A DNA stretch of 64,000 nt, from contig NZ_AP031498.1 in assembly GCF_042854845.1 (NCBI RefSeq), forward strand, positions 372,001-436,000, given 5' to 3'. Position numbers and translations under genes: made by a program. This document shows positions 21,445 through 30,494 of the stretch, one piece after another (the stretch's first letter is position 1; every line of letters begins with the position of its first letter). This DNA is from Maricurvus nonylphenolicus (GTDB lineage Bacteria > Pseudomonadota > Gammaproteobacteria > Pseudomonadales > Cellvibrionaceae). Under the pieces are notes generated by a model. That model saw only the letters and a program-made list of their open reading frames with translations, ran no database searches and was not told the origin of the DNA.

Positions 21445-23358
21445 TTGAATGATATGGCGAAGAATTTAATCCTGTGGCTGATTATTGCTGCGGTACTGCT
21501 GGCGGTGTTCCAGAACTTCAGTCCGCAGACGACACAGGATAATTTGACCTATTCTGCCTTTATCAAGGAAGTACAGGCTGATCGCGTCAGTGAAGTGACC
21601 ATCGATGGCCTGATGATTCGTGGTGTTCGTGAAGACAGCACCCGTTTCGAAACCATCCGCCCAATGCTGGATGATGCCAAACTGATGGATGACCTGCTGA
21701 ATCACGGTGTGGTCGTTATTGGTAAAAAGCCTGAGCAGGCGAGTCTGTGGCAGCAACTGCTGGTTGCCAGCTTCCCAATTCTGCTGATTATCGTGGTATT
21801 TATGTTCTTTATGCGCCAGATGCAGGGCGGTGCCGGTGGTAAAGGCGGCCCCATGAGCTTTGGCAAGAGCAAGGCGCGCCTGCTGGGTGAAGACCAGATT
21901 AAAACCACCTTCGCCGACGTGGCTGGTGTGGACGAGGCAAAAGAAGACGTACAGGAGCTGGTGGAATTCCTACGTGACCCTTCGCGATTCCAGCGTCTAG
22001 GCGGTGTGATTCCTCGTGGTGTTCTGATGGCGGGCCCTCCGGGTACCGGTAAAACCCTGCTGGCAAAAGCTATTGCCGGTGAGGCCAAGGTGCCATTCTT
22101 CTCTATCTCCGGTTCTGACTTTGTTGAAATGTTTGTGGGTGTCGGTGCTTCCCGTGTTCGCGATATGTTTGATCAGGCCAAGAAACAATCCCCCTGCATT
22201 ATCTTTATTGATGAGATTGATGCGGTAGGTCGTCACCGCGGCGGTGGTCACGGCGGTGGTCACGACGAGCGTGAGCAAACCTTGAACCAGCTGCTGGTTG
22301 AAATGGATGGCTTTGAAGGTAATGAGGGCATTATTGTTATTGCTGCCACTAACCGCCCTGATGTACTGGATAAGGCGTTGCTGCGTCCTGGTCGTTTCGA
22401 CCGTCAGGTTGTGGTTGGTTTACCGGATATTCGCGGTCGTGAGCAGGTGCTGAAAGTGCATATGCGTAAAGTCCCTTTGGATGACAAAGTTAAGGCCTCT
22501 GTGATTGCTCGCGGTACCCCGGGTTTCTCCGGTGCAGATCTGGCCAACCTGGTTAATGAAGCGGCCCTGTTTGCTGCACGCTCTAACAAGCGTGTTGTGA
22601 CTATGGAAGAGTTTGAAAAAGCCCGTGACAAGATCATGATGGGCGCTGAGCGCAAGTCCATGGTGATGAGCGAGAAGGAAAAAGAAAACACCGCTTACCA
22701 TGAAGCCGGTCACGCCATTATTGGCCGTTTGGTACCTGAGCATGACCCTGTGCATAAGGTGACTATTATTCCTCGTGGCCGTGCGCTGGGTGTTACCCAA
22801 TTCCTGCCGGAAGATGACAAGTACAGCTTGAGCAAGCGTGCCGTTGAGTCGCAGTTGTGTACTCTGTTCGGTGGTCGTATCGCTGAAGAGATGACCCTTG
22901 GTTTTGACGGAGTTACTACTGGGGCTCAAAACGATATTGAACGTGCTACCGATTTGGCTCGCAGTATGGTCACCAAGTGGGGCTTGTCTGAAAAACTGGG
23001 CCCGCTTAACTATGGTGAAGACGAAGGTGCTTATCCGGGCACTGGCACTCCTAATTACTCCGGTGCGACATCAAAAATTATTGATGAGGAAGTACGTCGC
23101 ATTGTTGATGATTGCTATAAACGTGCTGAAACCATCCTGCATGAGAATCGCGATATTCTGGAAGCGATGAAAGATGCGCTGATGGAGTATGAAACCATCG
23201 ATGCAGAGCAGGTGGATGATTTGATGGCACGTAAAAAAGTGCGTCCGCCTCGTGACTGGCATGACAGTGATTTCAACAGTCATATCAGCAAGAAAAAAGA
23301 TGATGAGAAGGATGATAAAGAATCCGGCTCAATTGGTGGTCCCGCCAAGGACCACTAG
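21445..23358 (+). CDS. ftsH: ATP-dependent zinc metalloprotease FtsH
   Basis: A 637-residue membrane-bound AAA+ protease that degrades membrane proteins and regulators such as LpxC. The start TTG at 21445 is 7 bases after AGGG; an ATG at 21454 (MAKNLILW...) has a poorer position. Two N-terminal membrane helices flank a periplasmic domain. Walker A is GPPGTGKT, Walker B IIFIDEIDAVG, the arginine finger region RPGRFDRQ, and the zinc site HEAGH (about 415). The C-terminus is charged, Lys/Asp-rich. Confidence 0.97.
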   Translation: MNDMAKNLILWLIIAAVLLAVFQNFSPQTTQDNLTYSAFIKEVQADRVSEVTIDGLMIRGVREDSTRFETIRPMLDDAKLMDDLLNHGVVVIGKKPEQASLWQQLLVASFPILLIIVVFMFFMRQMQGGAGGKGGPMSFGKSKARLLGEDQIKTTFADVAGVDEAKEDVQELVEFLRDPSRFQRLGGVIPRGVLMAGPPGTGKTLLAKAIAGEAKVPFFSISGSDFVEMFVGVGASRVRDMFDQAKKQSPCIIFIDEIDAVGRHRGGGHGGGHDEREQTLNQLLVEMDGFEGNEGIIVIAATNRPDVLDKALLRPGRFDRQVVVGLPDIRGREQVLKVHMRKVPLDDKVKASVIARGTPGFSGADLANLVNEAALFAARSNKRVVTMEEFEKARDKIMMGAERKSMVMSEKEKENTAYHEAGHAIIGRLVPEHDPVHKVTIIPRGRALGVTQFLPEDDKYSLSKRAVESQLCTLFGGRIAEEMTLGFDGVTTGAQNDIERATDLARSMVTKWGLSEKLGPLNYGEDEGAYPGTGTPNYSGATSKIIDEEVRRIVDDCYKRAETILHENRDILEAMKDALMEYETIDAEQVDDLMARKKVRPPRDWHDSDFNSHISKKKDDEKDDKESGSIGGPAKDH

Positions 23359-23384
23359 TCGGTATTAATCACCGTCGTAATTAA

Positions 23385-23413
23385 GGGCAGACCTTTGGGC
23401 CTGCCCTTTTTTG
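23385..23413 (+). terminator. Intrinsic terminator between ftsH and folP
   Basis: GGGCAG and CTGCCC (with GACC/GGGC inner pairing) enclose a short loop and are followed by TTTTTT. It probably limits read-through from ftsH into folP. Confidence 0.8.
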
Positions 23414-23437
23414 TTTTTCACCGCTTAGTAATGCTCT

Positions 23438-24283
23438 ATGAATCTTCAATGTGGTAAACAGCAGCTGGATTTAAGTTCTCCGAAAGTCATGGGCATCTTG
23501 AATGCTACTCCTGATTCTTTTTCTGATGGTGGCCAACACTTTGAGTCGGGTCAGTTTGTGCTGGATTCGGCCCTAAAAAAGGCCGAGGCAATGATTGAGG
23601 CCGGTGCGGATATAATAGATGTCGGTGGTGAGTCAACCCGACCTGGTGCCCTGCCAGTAACCCTGCAGCAAGAACTTGATCGTGTTGTCCCTGTTGTAGA
23701 AGCTATTAAAGCCAACTTTGATGTGGTTGTGTCTGTCGACACCAGTAGCCCGGAAGTGATGATGGCGGGGGCTGATGTAGGCGCGGGATTGATCAATGAT
23801 GTACGGGCCCTGCAAAAGGACGGTGCCCTGGCTGCTGCGGCTCAAACAGGCTTACCTGTATGCTTGATGCATATGCTGGGGCAGCCTGGCACCATGCAGC
23901 AAAACCCGCAGTATGAAAATATTGTTGTTGATATTAAAGGCTTTCTACAGCGCCGCATTGAGGCTGCTGTTAGCGCCGGTATTGAAAGAGATCAAATTAT
24001 AATTGATCCGGGTTATGGCTTTGGTAAATTACTACGGCATAATCTACAGCTGTTACACCATCAGCGAGAATTACTGGCGTTAGGTTGCCCAATTCTGGCT
24101 GGGTTATCTCGAAAATCGATGATCGATCATTTACTGGGGCGCTCTGTGGATGAGCGTTTACCGGGTAGCTTGGCATTGGCTATGTTGGCCGTGCAACAGG
24201 GGGCTTCCATCATTCGTGTTCACGATGTGAGAGAAACTCAGGATGTCCTGAGTATGATGGCTGCCGTCGATGCAGCTGTTTGA
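23438..24283 (+). CDS. folP: Dihydropteroate synthase
   Basis: A 281-residue TIM-barrel enzyme that joins p-aminobenzoate to the pterin in folate synthesis, the target of sulfonamides. GILNATPDSFSDGG, DVGGESTRPGA, and the C-terminal GLSRKSMID and IIRVHDV segments are the family signatures. It lies downstream of ftsH, after the terminator, and is followed 72 bp later by glmM as in E. coli. Confidence 0.97.
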   Translation: MNLQCGKQQLDLSSPKVMGILNATPDSFSDGGQHFESGQFVLDSALKKAEAMIEAGADIIDVGGESTRPGALPVTLQQELDRVVPVVEAIKANFDVVVSVDTSSPEVMMAGADVGAGLINDVRALQKDGALAAAAQTGLPVCLMHMLGQPGTMQQNPQYENIVVDIKGFLQRRIEAAVSAGIERDQIIIDPGYGFGKLLRHNLQLLHHQRELLALGCPILAGLSRKSMIDHLLGRSVDERLPGSLALAMLAVQQGASIIRVHDVRETQDVLSMMAAVDAAV

Positions 24284-24355
24284 GTCAGTTTCAATAAAAT
24301 AGAATATAAGTCTATAAGAAGAAAACCGTAGCAAGCGGTGAAGGAGTGAAGAGGT

Positions 24356-25696
24356 ATGTCACGCAAGTTTTTTGGTACCGATGGGATTCGTGGGCGAGTA
24401 GGTGAAGCGCCTATCACCCCTGATTTTGTGTTGCGCTTGGGTTGGGCTGCTGGTCGTGTATTGGCTGATCGCTTTGACGGCCCAAAGCTGATTTTGATTG
24501 GTAAAGATACGCGCACCTCAGGTTATATGTTTGAGTCTGCATTGCAGGCTGGCCTCATAAATGCTGGCGTAGATGTTGGTTTGTTGGGCCCCATGCCTAC
24601 CCCCGCTATTGCTTACCTGACGCGCACTTTTCAGGCTCAAGCTGGCATTGTGATTAGTGCCTCCCACAACCCTTACTACGATAACGGTATTAAGTTCTTT
24701 AGCTCGACGGGTACAAAGTTGCCTGATGATATTGAACTGGCCATTGAGGCAGAGCTGGAAAAGCCGATGGTGACCGCTGAAGTACTGGGTAAAGCACGTC
24801 GTATTGAAGATGCAGCTGGTCGCTATATCGAGTTCTGCAAGGGGACTATGCCGTGGGGCTTTAGCTTGAAGGGCATAAACATTGTGCTCGATTGCGCTAA
24901 TGGCGCTACCTACCATATTGCCCCCGAAGTCTTTCGTGAACTGGGGGCGACTGTCGATGTCATGGCTGCTGAGCCTGATGGCGAAAATATCAATCGCGAT
25001 TGTGGTTCTACTAAACCGGGTAAACTGCAGGCTCGTGTTTTGGAGACAGGCGCGGATCTGGGGATTGCCTTCGATGGCGACGGTGACCGGCTGATCTTTG
25101 TTGATCATCAGGGCGAATTGGTTGATGGCGACGAAATTCTCTACATCATAGCCTCCTATCGCAAGGAGTTTGGTGGTGGTTGTAATGGTGTTGCAGGAAC
25201 ACTGATGAGCAACTTCGGCTTTGAAATGGCGCTTGAGAAGCTGGGTATTCCCTTTGCTCGTGCCAAAGTGGGTGATCGCTATGTGATAGAAGCCATGCGT
25301 AATAATGGCTGGACCCTGGGCGGCGAAAATTCCGGCCATATTGTATGCAGTGATGTGACAACTACTGGTGACGGCATTATTTCAGCCCTGCAGGTTATGC
25401 TGGCGCTGGTTACTGCAGATACTCGTTTACACGAGCTTAAGCAGGGTATGCGCAAGTTGCCACAAACCATGATCAATGTGCGCTTGCAGCAGCGTATAGA
25501 TCTGGATGCAGATAGTAGTATTCAGGAAGCAGTGCAATCTGCCGAGCAGGAATTGGATGGCCGCGGTCGTGTGCTGTTAAGACCGTCTGGTACCGAGCCG
25601 GTAGTGCGGGTGATGGTGGAAGGAGAGGATCTTCCCTTGGTCAATCGCTTGGCTGAAGAGCTATCGGAAGTGGTAGAGGCTGCTGTCTCTGCCTAG
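24356..25696 (+). CDS. glmM: Phosphoglucosamine mutase
   Basis: A 446-residue alpha-D-phosphohexomutase that converts glucosamine-6-P to glucosamine-1-P for UDP-GlcNAc synthesis. The active-site Ser lies in GIVISASHNPYYDNGIKFF, the metal loop is AFDGDGDRLIF, the sugar loop GENSGH, and the phosphate loop is RPSGTEPVVRVM. An ATG follows AAGGAGTGAAGAGG. Length equals the family norm. Confidence 0.97.
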   Translation: MSRKFFGTDGIRGRVGEAPITPDFVLRLGWAAGRVLADRFDGPKLILIGKDTRTSGYMFESALQAGLINAGVDVGLLGPMPTPAIAYLTRTFQAQAGIVISASHNPYYDNGIKFFSSTGTKLPDDIELAIEAELEKPMVTAEVLGKARRIEDAAGRYIEFCKGTMPWGFSLKGINIVLDCANGATYHIAPEVFRELGATVDVMAAEPDGENINRDCGSTKPGKLQARVLETGADLGIAFDGDGDRLIFVDHQGELVDGDEILYIIASYRKEFGGGCNGVAGTLMSNFGFEMALEKLGIPFARAKVGDRYVIEAMRNNGWTLGGENSGHIVCSDVTTTGDGIISALQVMLALVTADTRLHELKQGMRKLPQTMINVRLQQRIDLDADSSIQEAVQSAEQELDGRGRVLLRPSGTEPVVRVMVEGEDLPLVNRLAEELSEVVEAAVSA

Positions 25697-25868
25697 GTTG
25701 ATCGAAGTCTCCCAGGTGAGCAAATTATTGGCGTCGGGCGTTGTAACCTAAGTGGTTCTTCGCTACCATTGGCGCCCGTTTTGACGTGCAGGCAGGCCCT
25801 GCATGTTGGTATAAGCAGAAGCTCAGGCAAGCGCCTCGAAAAGTCTGAATAACAAGGTCTGGAAGTAC

Positions 25869-26609
25869 ATGCGTCGCCCTCTCGTGGTAGCAAACTGGAA
25901 GATGAATGGTAGCAAGTCAGCAAACGCCGGCTTGGTAGCTGATTTTTTGGCTTCCTGGCAGGGTGTTCATCAGGCTGAAGTGGCGATGTGTGCCCCTTAT
26001 ATTTATTTGCCGCAGTTGGCTGATAGCCTGGCTGAGAGCAATGTGGGTGTTGGCGCTCAGGACATCAGTGTCCATGAGCAAGGTGCTTATACCGGTGAGA
26101 TCTCCGGGGCTATGCTGGCTGAGTTTGACTGCCGCTATGCCATTATTGGTCATTCAGAGCGCCGTGAATACCACGCAGAAACTGACCAACTGGTTGCCGA
26201 AAAGTTTGTTGCGGCCCAGAAAGCCGGGCTGGCCCCAATTCTTTGTGTTGGAGAAACCTTGGCCCAGCGTGACAGCGGCGAAGCCCTGTTAGTTATTGGT
26301 GAGCAATTAAAAGCGGTTGTTGACCATGTTGGCCGTGACAGTATGAGCTCTGCAGTGATTGCCTACGAGCCTGTATGGGCCATTGGTACTGGCCGTACCG
26401 CCAGCCCTGAGCAAGCGCAGGAAGTTCACCACTTTATTCGCGAGCAACTCGGTGAGCTGGGTGGTGCTGTACGTATTCTGTATGGCGGCAGTGTGAAGCC
26501 GGGTAATGCAGAAGAGCTGTTTTCTCAGGCTGATATTGATGGTGCGCTGGTTGGTGGTGCATCGCTGGTAGCTGAAGATTTTCTGGCTATATGCCGGGCT
26601 GCTGAATAA
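25869..26609 (+). CDS. tpiA: Triosephosphate isomerase
   Basis: A 246-residue TIM barrel that interconverts dihydroxyacetone phosphate and glyceraldehyde-3-phosphate. Visible residues: the Lys in VANWKMNGS, the His in GHSERR, the catalytic Glu in AYEPVWAIGTGRTA, and YGGSVKPGNAEELF. It stands 172 bp after glmM; its presence here is as in Pseudomonas rather than E. coli. Confidence 0.97.
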   Translation: MRRPLVVANWKMNGSKSANAGLVADFLASWQGVHQAEVAMCAPYIYLPQLADSLAESNVGVGAQDISVHEQGAYTGEISGAMLAEFDCRYAIIGHSERREYHAETDQLVAEKFVAAQKAGLAPILCVGETLAQRDSGEALLVIGEQLKAVVDHVGRDSMSSAVIAYEPVWAIGTGRTASPEQAQEVHHFIREQLGELGGAVRILYGGSVKPGNAEELFSQADIDGALVGGASLVAEDFLAICRAAE

Positions 26610-26673
26610 CGCAGCAAAAGATTAGATGAGAGCCAAGGGCTTTGTGTGCTTGGCGATAGTAAGGTGAAAACCT

Positions 26674-27063
26674 ATGGAAAAACTGATTTTAGTATTTCAT
26701 GTACTAACGGCACTGGCCATTATCGGCCTGATCCTGCTGCAACAGGGTAAAGGTGCCGAAATGGGCGCCTCTTTCGGTGCCGGAGCGTCTCAAACCGTAT
26801 TTGGTAGCCAGGGTGGCGGCAACTTCTTTACCCGTGCCACGGCAATACTGGCGGCTTTGTTTTTTGCGACCAGCTTTGGTTTGGCAATAGTTGCCAAGCA
26901 GCAGTCTGAGATTTCCGCAGATGCGGGCATCCCGGTTGCCGCCGAGCAGGCTGATATTCCTGCTTTGGTTGAAGAGCAAGCTTCTGACCTGCCGATTGCA
27001 GATGAGGTGTCAGAGTCTGCTGGTGACTTGCCTGTTATTGATGAGGCTTCCGAGTCAAAATAA
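26674..27063 (+). CDS. secG: Preprotein translocase subunit SecG
   Basis: A 129-residue inner-membrane protein with two hydrophobic helices (about 3-25 and 52-72) and the conserved QQGKGAEMGASFGAG...QTVFGSQGGGNFFTR loop between. It supports SecYE translocation. The C-terminal third is an acidic tail (EEQ..., repeated Glu/Asp/Ala) typical of pseudomonad-type SecG. It lies immediately upstream of tRNA-Leu, as in E. coli. Confidence 0.95.
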   Translation: MEKLILVFHVLTALAIIGLILLQQGKGAEMGASFGAGASQTVFGSQGGGNFFTRATAILAALFFATSFGLAIVAKQQSEISADAGIPVAAEQADIPALVEEQASDLPIADEVSESAGDLPVIDEASESK

Positions 27064-27086
27064 GCCGATAGGCAATTAAAGTTTTA

Positions 27087-27171
27087 GCCCAGGTGGTGGA
27101 ATTGGTAGACACGCTATCTTGAGGGGGTAGTGACTTCGGTCGTGCGGGTTCAAGTCCCGCCCTGGGCACCA
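27087..27171 (+). tRNA. leuU: tRNA-Leu (anticodon GAG)
   Basis: An 85-nt class II tRNA including an encoded CCA. The acceptor GCCCAGG pairs with CCTGGGC, the anticodon stem is CTATC / GGTAG, and the loop TTGAGGG carries GAG. A long variable arm (TGACTTCGGTCGT) and the T-arm GCGGGTTCAAGTCCCGC are visible. It follows secG as leuU does in E. coli. Four repeats carrying pieces of its 3' end follow. Confidence 0.97.
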
Positions 27172-27577
27172 TACAAAAAGCTCGACAGCAATGTCGGGCT
27201 TTTTCTTTATCTGCGGGCTGCACGACGTTTCGTGCGACTCTTACAGGTTATCGAGTCCCGCCCTGGGCACCATACAAAAAGCTCGACAGTAATGTCGGGC
27301 TTTTTCTTTATCTGCGAGTCGCACGACGTTTCGTGCGACTCTTACAGGTTATCGAGTCCCGCCCTGGGCACCATATTAAAAAGCTCGAAAGCAATGTCAG
27401 GCTTTTTCTTTATCTACGGCCCGCACGAGGGTTTCGTGCGACTCTTACAGGTTATCAAGTCCCGCCCTGGGCACCATACAAAAAGCTCGACAGCAATGTC
27501 GGGCTTTTTCTTTATCTGCGGGCCGCACGACGTTTCGTGCGACTCTTACAGGTTAGTGAATTCCGCCTTTGGGGCCA
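27172..27577 (+). repeat. Four tandem ~101-bp repeats each ending in a tRNA-Leu 3' tail copy
   Basis: Units 27172-27272, 27273-27373, 27374-27476 and 27477-27577 are 101, 101, 103 and 101 bp. Each holds (1) a terminator-like hairpin ending in GGGCTTTTT, (2) a GCACGA-CGTT-TCGTGC hairpin (with slight variations in unit 3) and (3) a copy of the tRNA tail, CCCGCCCTGGGCACCA (the last copy is degenerate). This resembles the repeat array behind the tyrT tRNA of E. coli. It is not protein-coding in any convincing frame. Confidence 0.93.
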
Positions 27578-27643
27578 GTGAGTGATATCGAGATTTTACT
27601 GTAGCTTCACCGTATAGGTTGCGATGGTAGGTTTGCTCAGACA

Positions 27644-27676
27644 ATAAAAAGCCCGACAGGTTGTCGGGCTTTTTAT
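27644..27676. terminator. Bidirectional intrinsic terminator between tRNA-Leu repeats and PBP1a
   Basis: AAAAAGCCCGACA and TGTCGGGCTTTTT form a stem with a GGT loop. The A and T runs on both sides would serve the leftward PBP1a transcript and the rightward secG/tRNA transcript. Confidence 0.92.
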
Positions 27677-27699
27677 TGGGTTTTATTGCTAGCTAAGTT

Positions 27700-30339
27700 T
27701 TAGAAGAGTTCATCGGGTAGAGATTCTTCTTCAGTGTAGACCGCAGGGGTGTCAGAGTTGTCGTCTTCCAGGGTGGGAGCATTCTCTGTACGGAAAATTT
27801 CAAAGATGGCGTCGGGGTTATCTGGACGGGCACGTAGACCCGTCTCGGGATCTATGCGCACGGTAATTAGACCATCTGGTTGCTCGCGGACGGTTTCAGG
27901 TATGCCATCGAGGGCTGTACGCATAAAATCGATCCAGATAGGCAGTGCTGCTGAGCCGCCATATTCACCTCTGCCCAGTGGCAGGTTCTGGTCAAAACCG
28001 AGCCAGGTGGTTGCGACCATATGGCCGTTATAGCCTGAGAACCAGGCATCCTTGGGGCCATTGGTGGTGCCTGTTTTGCCTGCCAGATCGCTTCGGCCCA
28101 GTACCTGTGCGCGGCGGCCGGTGCCCTTTTTAATGACGTCGCGCAGCATATTGTCGATGATGTAGGCAACCTTGGCATCGAGTACTTTTGGCGCAATAGG
28201 ACGCTGAGGTTGAAGAGGCTCAGAGGTCTCCAGGTCTGATGAGAGCGGCTCTTCTTCTATGCCAGGCTCTGGAGCGGCTTCAACAAAGCTGTCTTCCTGA
28301 TCGATCAGTGACTGCAGCTCTTGCTCTGCGGATAGCTCTGGTTGCTCTATAGTTGTGTCATTGTCTGCAGTGGCGAGATCGCTTTCCTGGTTTTCACATT
28401 CCCGGCAGACTGTTAGCGGTAATGCCTGGTAGAGCGTTTGACCTTCTGCATCGGTAATTTGGTCAATTAAATAGGGTTCAACCTGATAGCCGCCATTGGC
28501 AAATACTGCATAGGCCGTTGCGATTTGCAATGGCGGCACTCCATGGCTACCAAGGGCCAGGGACAAGTCGTGAGGCAGGGTTTCCTCATTAAAGCCGAAG
28601 CGTGACATGCCTGTGATTGCATTGCCTGTACCGATTGTTCTCAGTACGCGAATCGATACCAGGTTGCGGGATTTAAACAGGGCTTGGCGCAAGCGAGTAG
28701 GACCAAAGAATTTGCCACTGGCATTCTCTGGTCGCCAGGTGCTTTCCAGGCTGGCATCGTCAAAGACAATAGGTGCATCGTTAATGACGGTGGCTGGCGT
28801 CAGGCCGTTTTCCAGGGCTGCGGTATAAATAAACGGCTTGAAGTTGGAGCCTGGTTGACGCTCGGCCTGGGTAGCGCGATTAAAGTGGCTTTGGCGGAAA
28901 TCCAGCCCGCCTACAAGCGCCTGAATGCCTCCGTCGTCAGGATTAAGTGCCACAAGGGCTGCTTGCGCGGAGGGAATTTGAGCAAGTTGCCAGTTGTCCG
29001 GGGATTTCTCAGAGATGCGAACAACATCACCTGCTGAGAGGAAGTCTTCGGTGGCTTTTGGTGCTCTGCCAACGCGGTTTTCACTGATATAGGGTTTGGC
29101 GTTTGATGGGCCGTTGTTCCAGTCTATGTTGATCAGCTGGCCGTAAGCGGTCATTACCTGCAGCTCTTGGCCCTGCGCCATAGTTACAACAGCCGCGCGT
29201 AAGCTCGCATAGGTTGGCATACTTTTAAGAGCGGTTTGCCAAGCTTCAAGTTGCTCTGTGGAAAAAACTGTTGCCTCAGTTGCTTCAGCCTGTGCTTGCT
29301 CATCGATGGTATTAGTTGCCTCGAATTCCGCTGAGGCTGTTGGTGCGTCAATAATAGGCAGGCTGGTTTCTGGGCCGCGATAACCGTGGCGATTATCGTA
29401 TGTTAGTAAGCCCTTAATTACCGCTTGTTGGGCGCTGGACTGCAGTTCGCTACTGACAGTGGTGTAAACCTGATAGCCGTCTGTGTAGGCCGCTTCGCCA
29501 AACAGGTCAACGGTTTTCTTGCGTGCCATTTCCGCGATATAGGGAGCGTCCAGTCCCAGGCCGGAGCCGTGGTAACTTGCTGTTACTGGTTCTTTCAAGG
29601 CTTCTTGATAGGTGAGGTTATCAATGTATTCCAACTCCAGCATGCGGCCCAAAATCCAGTTGCGGCGGATCATGGCGCGAGATGGATTGGCAATCGGGTT
29701 GTAGGCAGAGGGAGCCTTTGGTAATCCGGCGATCATGGCCAATTGGGCAAGGTTCAGCTCATTAATGTTTTTGCCGTAGTAGGCTTGAGCTGCAGCCTGG
29801 ATGCCGTAGGCGCGGTTACCCAGGTAGATTTTATTCATATAGAGCTCAAGGATTTCCTCTTTACTGAGCTCGCGTTCAATTTGCAGTGCAAGAAGGATTT
29901 CGTTGAACTTACGGGTGAAGGTCTGTTTGCGGGTTAAGAAAAAGTTACGCGCCACCTGCATGGTGATGGTGCTGCCCCCGGTTTGAATGTGACCGGATTG
30001 CAATAATTGTGAGGCAGCTCGCAAAAGTCCTTTAATATCAACGCCGTGATGCGAGTAGAATCGGTCGTCCTCAGCCGCAAGTATGGCTTGAACGAACGGT
30101 TCAGGTGCTTCTTCATAGGCAATTGGGGTACGGCGCTTTTCGCCGAACTCGCCAATTAGCACTCCGTCGCTGGAGTATACGCGCAGTGGGGTCTGCAGCT
30201 TTACTTGCCGCAAAGTTTCCACTGCGGGAAGTTTGGGACTAAGGTAAAGATAGAGTCCGGAAAAAAGCGCTAAACCACCGCTAATTGCCGCGAGGCTGAG
30301 CCATAATAAAAGGCGAATGTAGGCTTTGTTAATCGTCAT
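27700..30339 (-). CDS. mrcA: Bifunctional penicillin-binding protein 1A
   Basis: An 879-residue class A PBP that both polymerises glycan strands and cross-links them. A membrane helix spans about residues 10-30. The glycosyltransferase domain has AEDDRFYSHHGVD, GGSTITMQVARNFF and EILELYMNKIYLGNRAYG. An OB-type insert lies between the domains. The transpeptidase motifs are SNFK (in GSNFKPF), SRN and KTGTTN. The C-terminus is acidic. It is divergent from pilM, an arrangement I recall from Pseudomonas (ponA-pilM). Confidence 0.96.
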   Translation of the reverse strand: MTINKAYIRLLLWLSLAAISGGLALFSGLYLYLSPKLPAVETLRQVKLQTPLRVYSSDGVLIGEFGEKRRTPIAYEEAPEPFVQAILAAEDDRFYSHHGVDIKGLLRAASQLLQSGHIQTGGSTITMQVARNFFLTRKQTFTRKFNEILLALQIERELSKEEILELYMNKIYLGNRAYGIQAAAQAYYGKNINELNLAQLAMIAGLPKAPSAYNPIANPSRAMIRRNWILGRMLELEYIDNLTYQEALKEPVTASYHGSGLGLDAPYIAEMARKKTVDLFGEAAYTDGYQVYTTVSSELQSSAQQAVIKGLLTYDNRHGYRGPETSLPIIDAPTASAEFEATNTIDEQAQAEATEATVFSTEQLEAWQTALKSMPTYASLRAAVVTMAQGQELQVMTAYGQLINIDWNNGPSNAKPYISENRVGRAPKATEDFLSAGDVVRISEKSPDNWQLAQIPSAQAALVALNPDDGGIQALVGGLDFRQSHFNRATQAERQPGSNFKPFIYTAALENGLTPATVINDAPIVFDDASLESTWRPENASGKFFGPTRLRQALFKSRNLVSIRVLRTIGTGNAITGMSRFGFNEETLPHDLSLALGSHGVPPLQIATAYAVFANGGYQVEPYLIDQITDAEGQTLYQALPLTVCRECENQESDLATADNDTTIEQPELSAEQELQSLIDQEDSFVEAAPEPGIEEEPLSSDLETSEPLQPQRPIAPKVLDAKVAYIIDNMLRDVIKKGTGRRAQVLGRSDLAGKTGTTNGPKDAWFSGYNGHMVATTWLGFDQNLPLGRGEYGGSAALPIWIDFMRTALDGIPETVREQPDGLITVRIDPETGLRARPDNPDAIFEIFRTENAPTLEDDNSDTPAVYTEEESLPDELF

Positions 30340-30430
30340 TTTTTCTATGTGAATTAATGGGTTAGCGCGTCAATACGTCGAGAGGCGACATTATAAGCGC
30401 TTTTCAGGGCTTTACATATGGCTGATGTTG

Positions 30431-30458
30431 TTGCAGGCTTAAGTTAAAGTGCTATAAC
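30431..30458 (+). promoter_or_regulatory. Putative sigma-70 promoter of the pil operon
   Basis: TTGCAG (30431-30436) and TATAAC (30453-30458) are 16 bp apart, in the gap upstream of pilM. Confidence 0.6.
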
Positions 30459-30494
30459 ATGAAAAGCACCTAAGTTACGGAAATTGATAGAAAA

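Noticed and set aside
27172..27577. CRISPR-like reading of the tandem units
   Set aside because: Units are whole-length repeats (101-103 bp) with no alternating spacers, and they derive from tRNA and terminator sequence; no cas gene is present.
27130..27585. 151-residue frame through the tRNA-Leu repeats
   Set aside because: It starts inside the tRNA and only reflects the ~101-bp periodicity; each unit also contains a terminator hairpin, so translation of a full-length product is unlikely.
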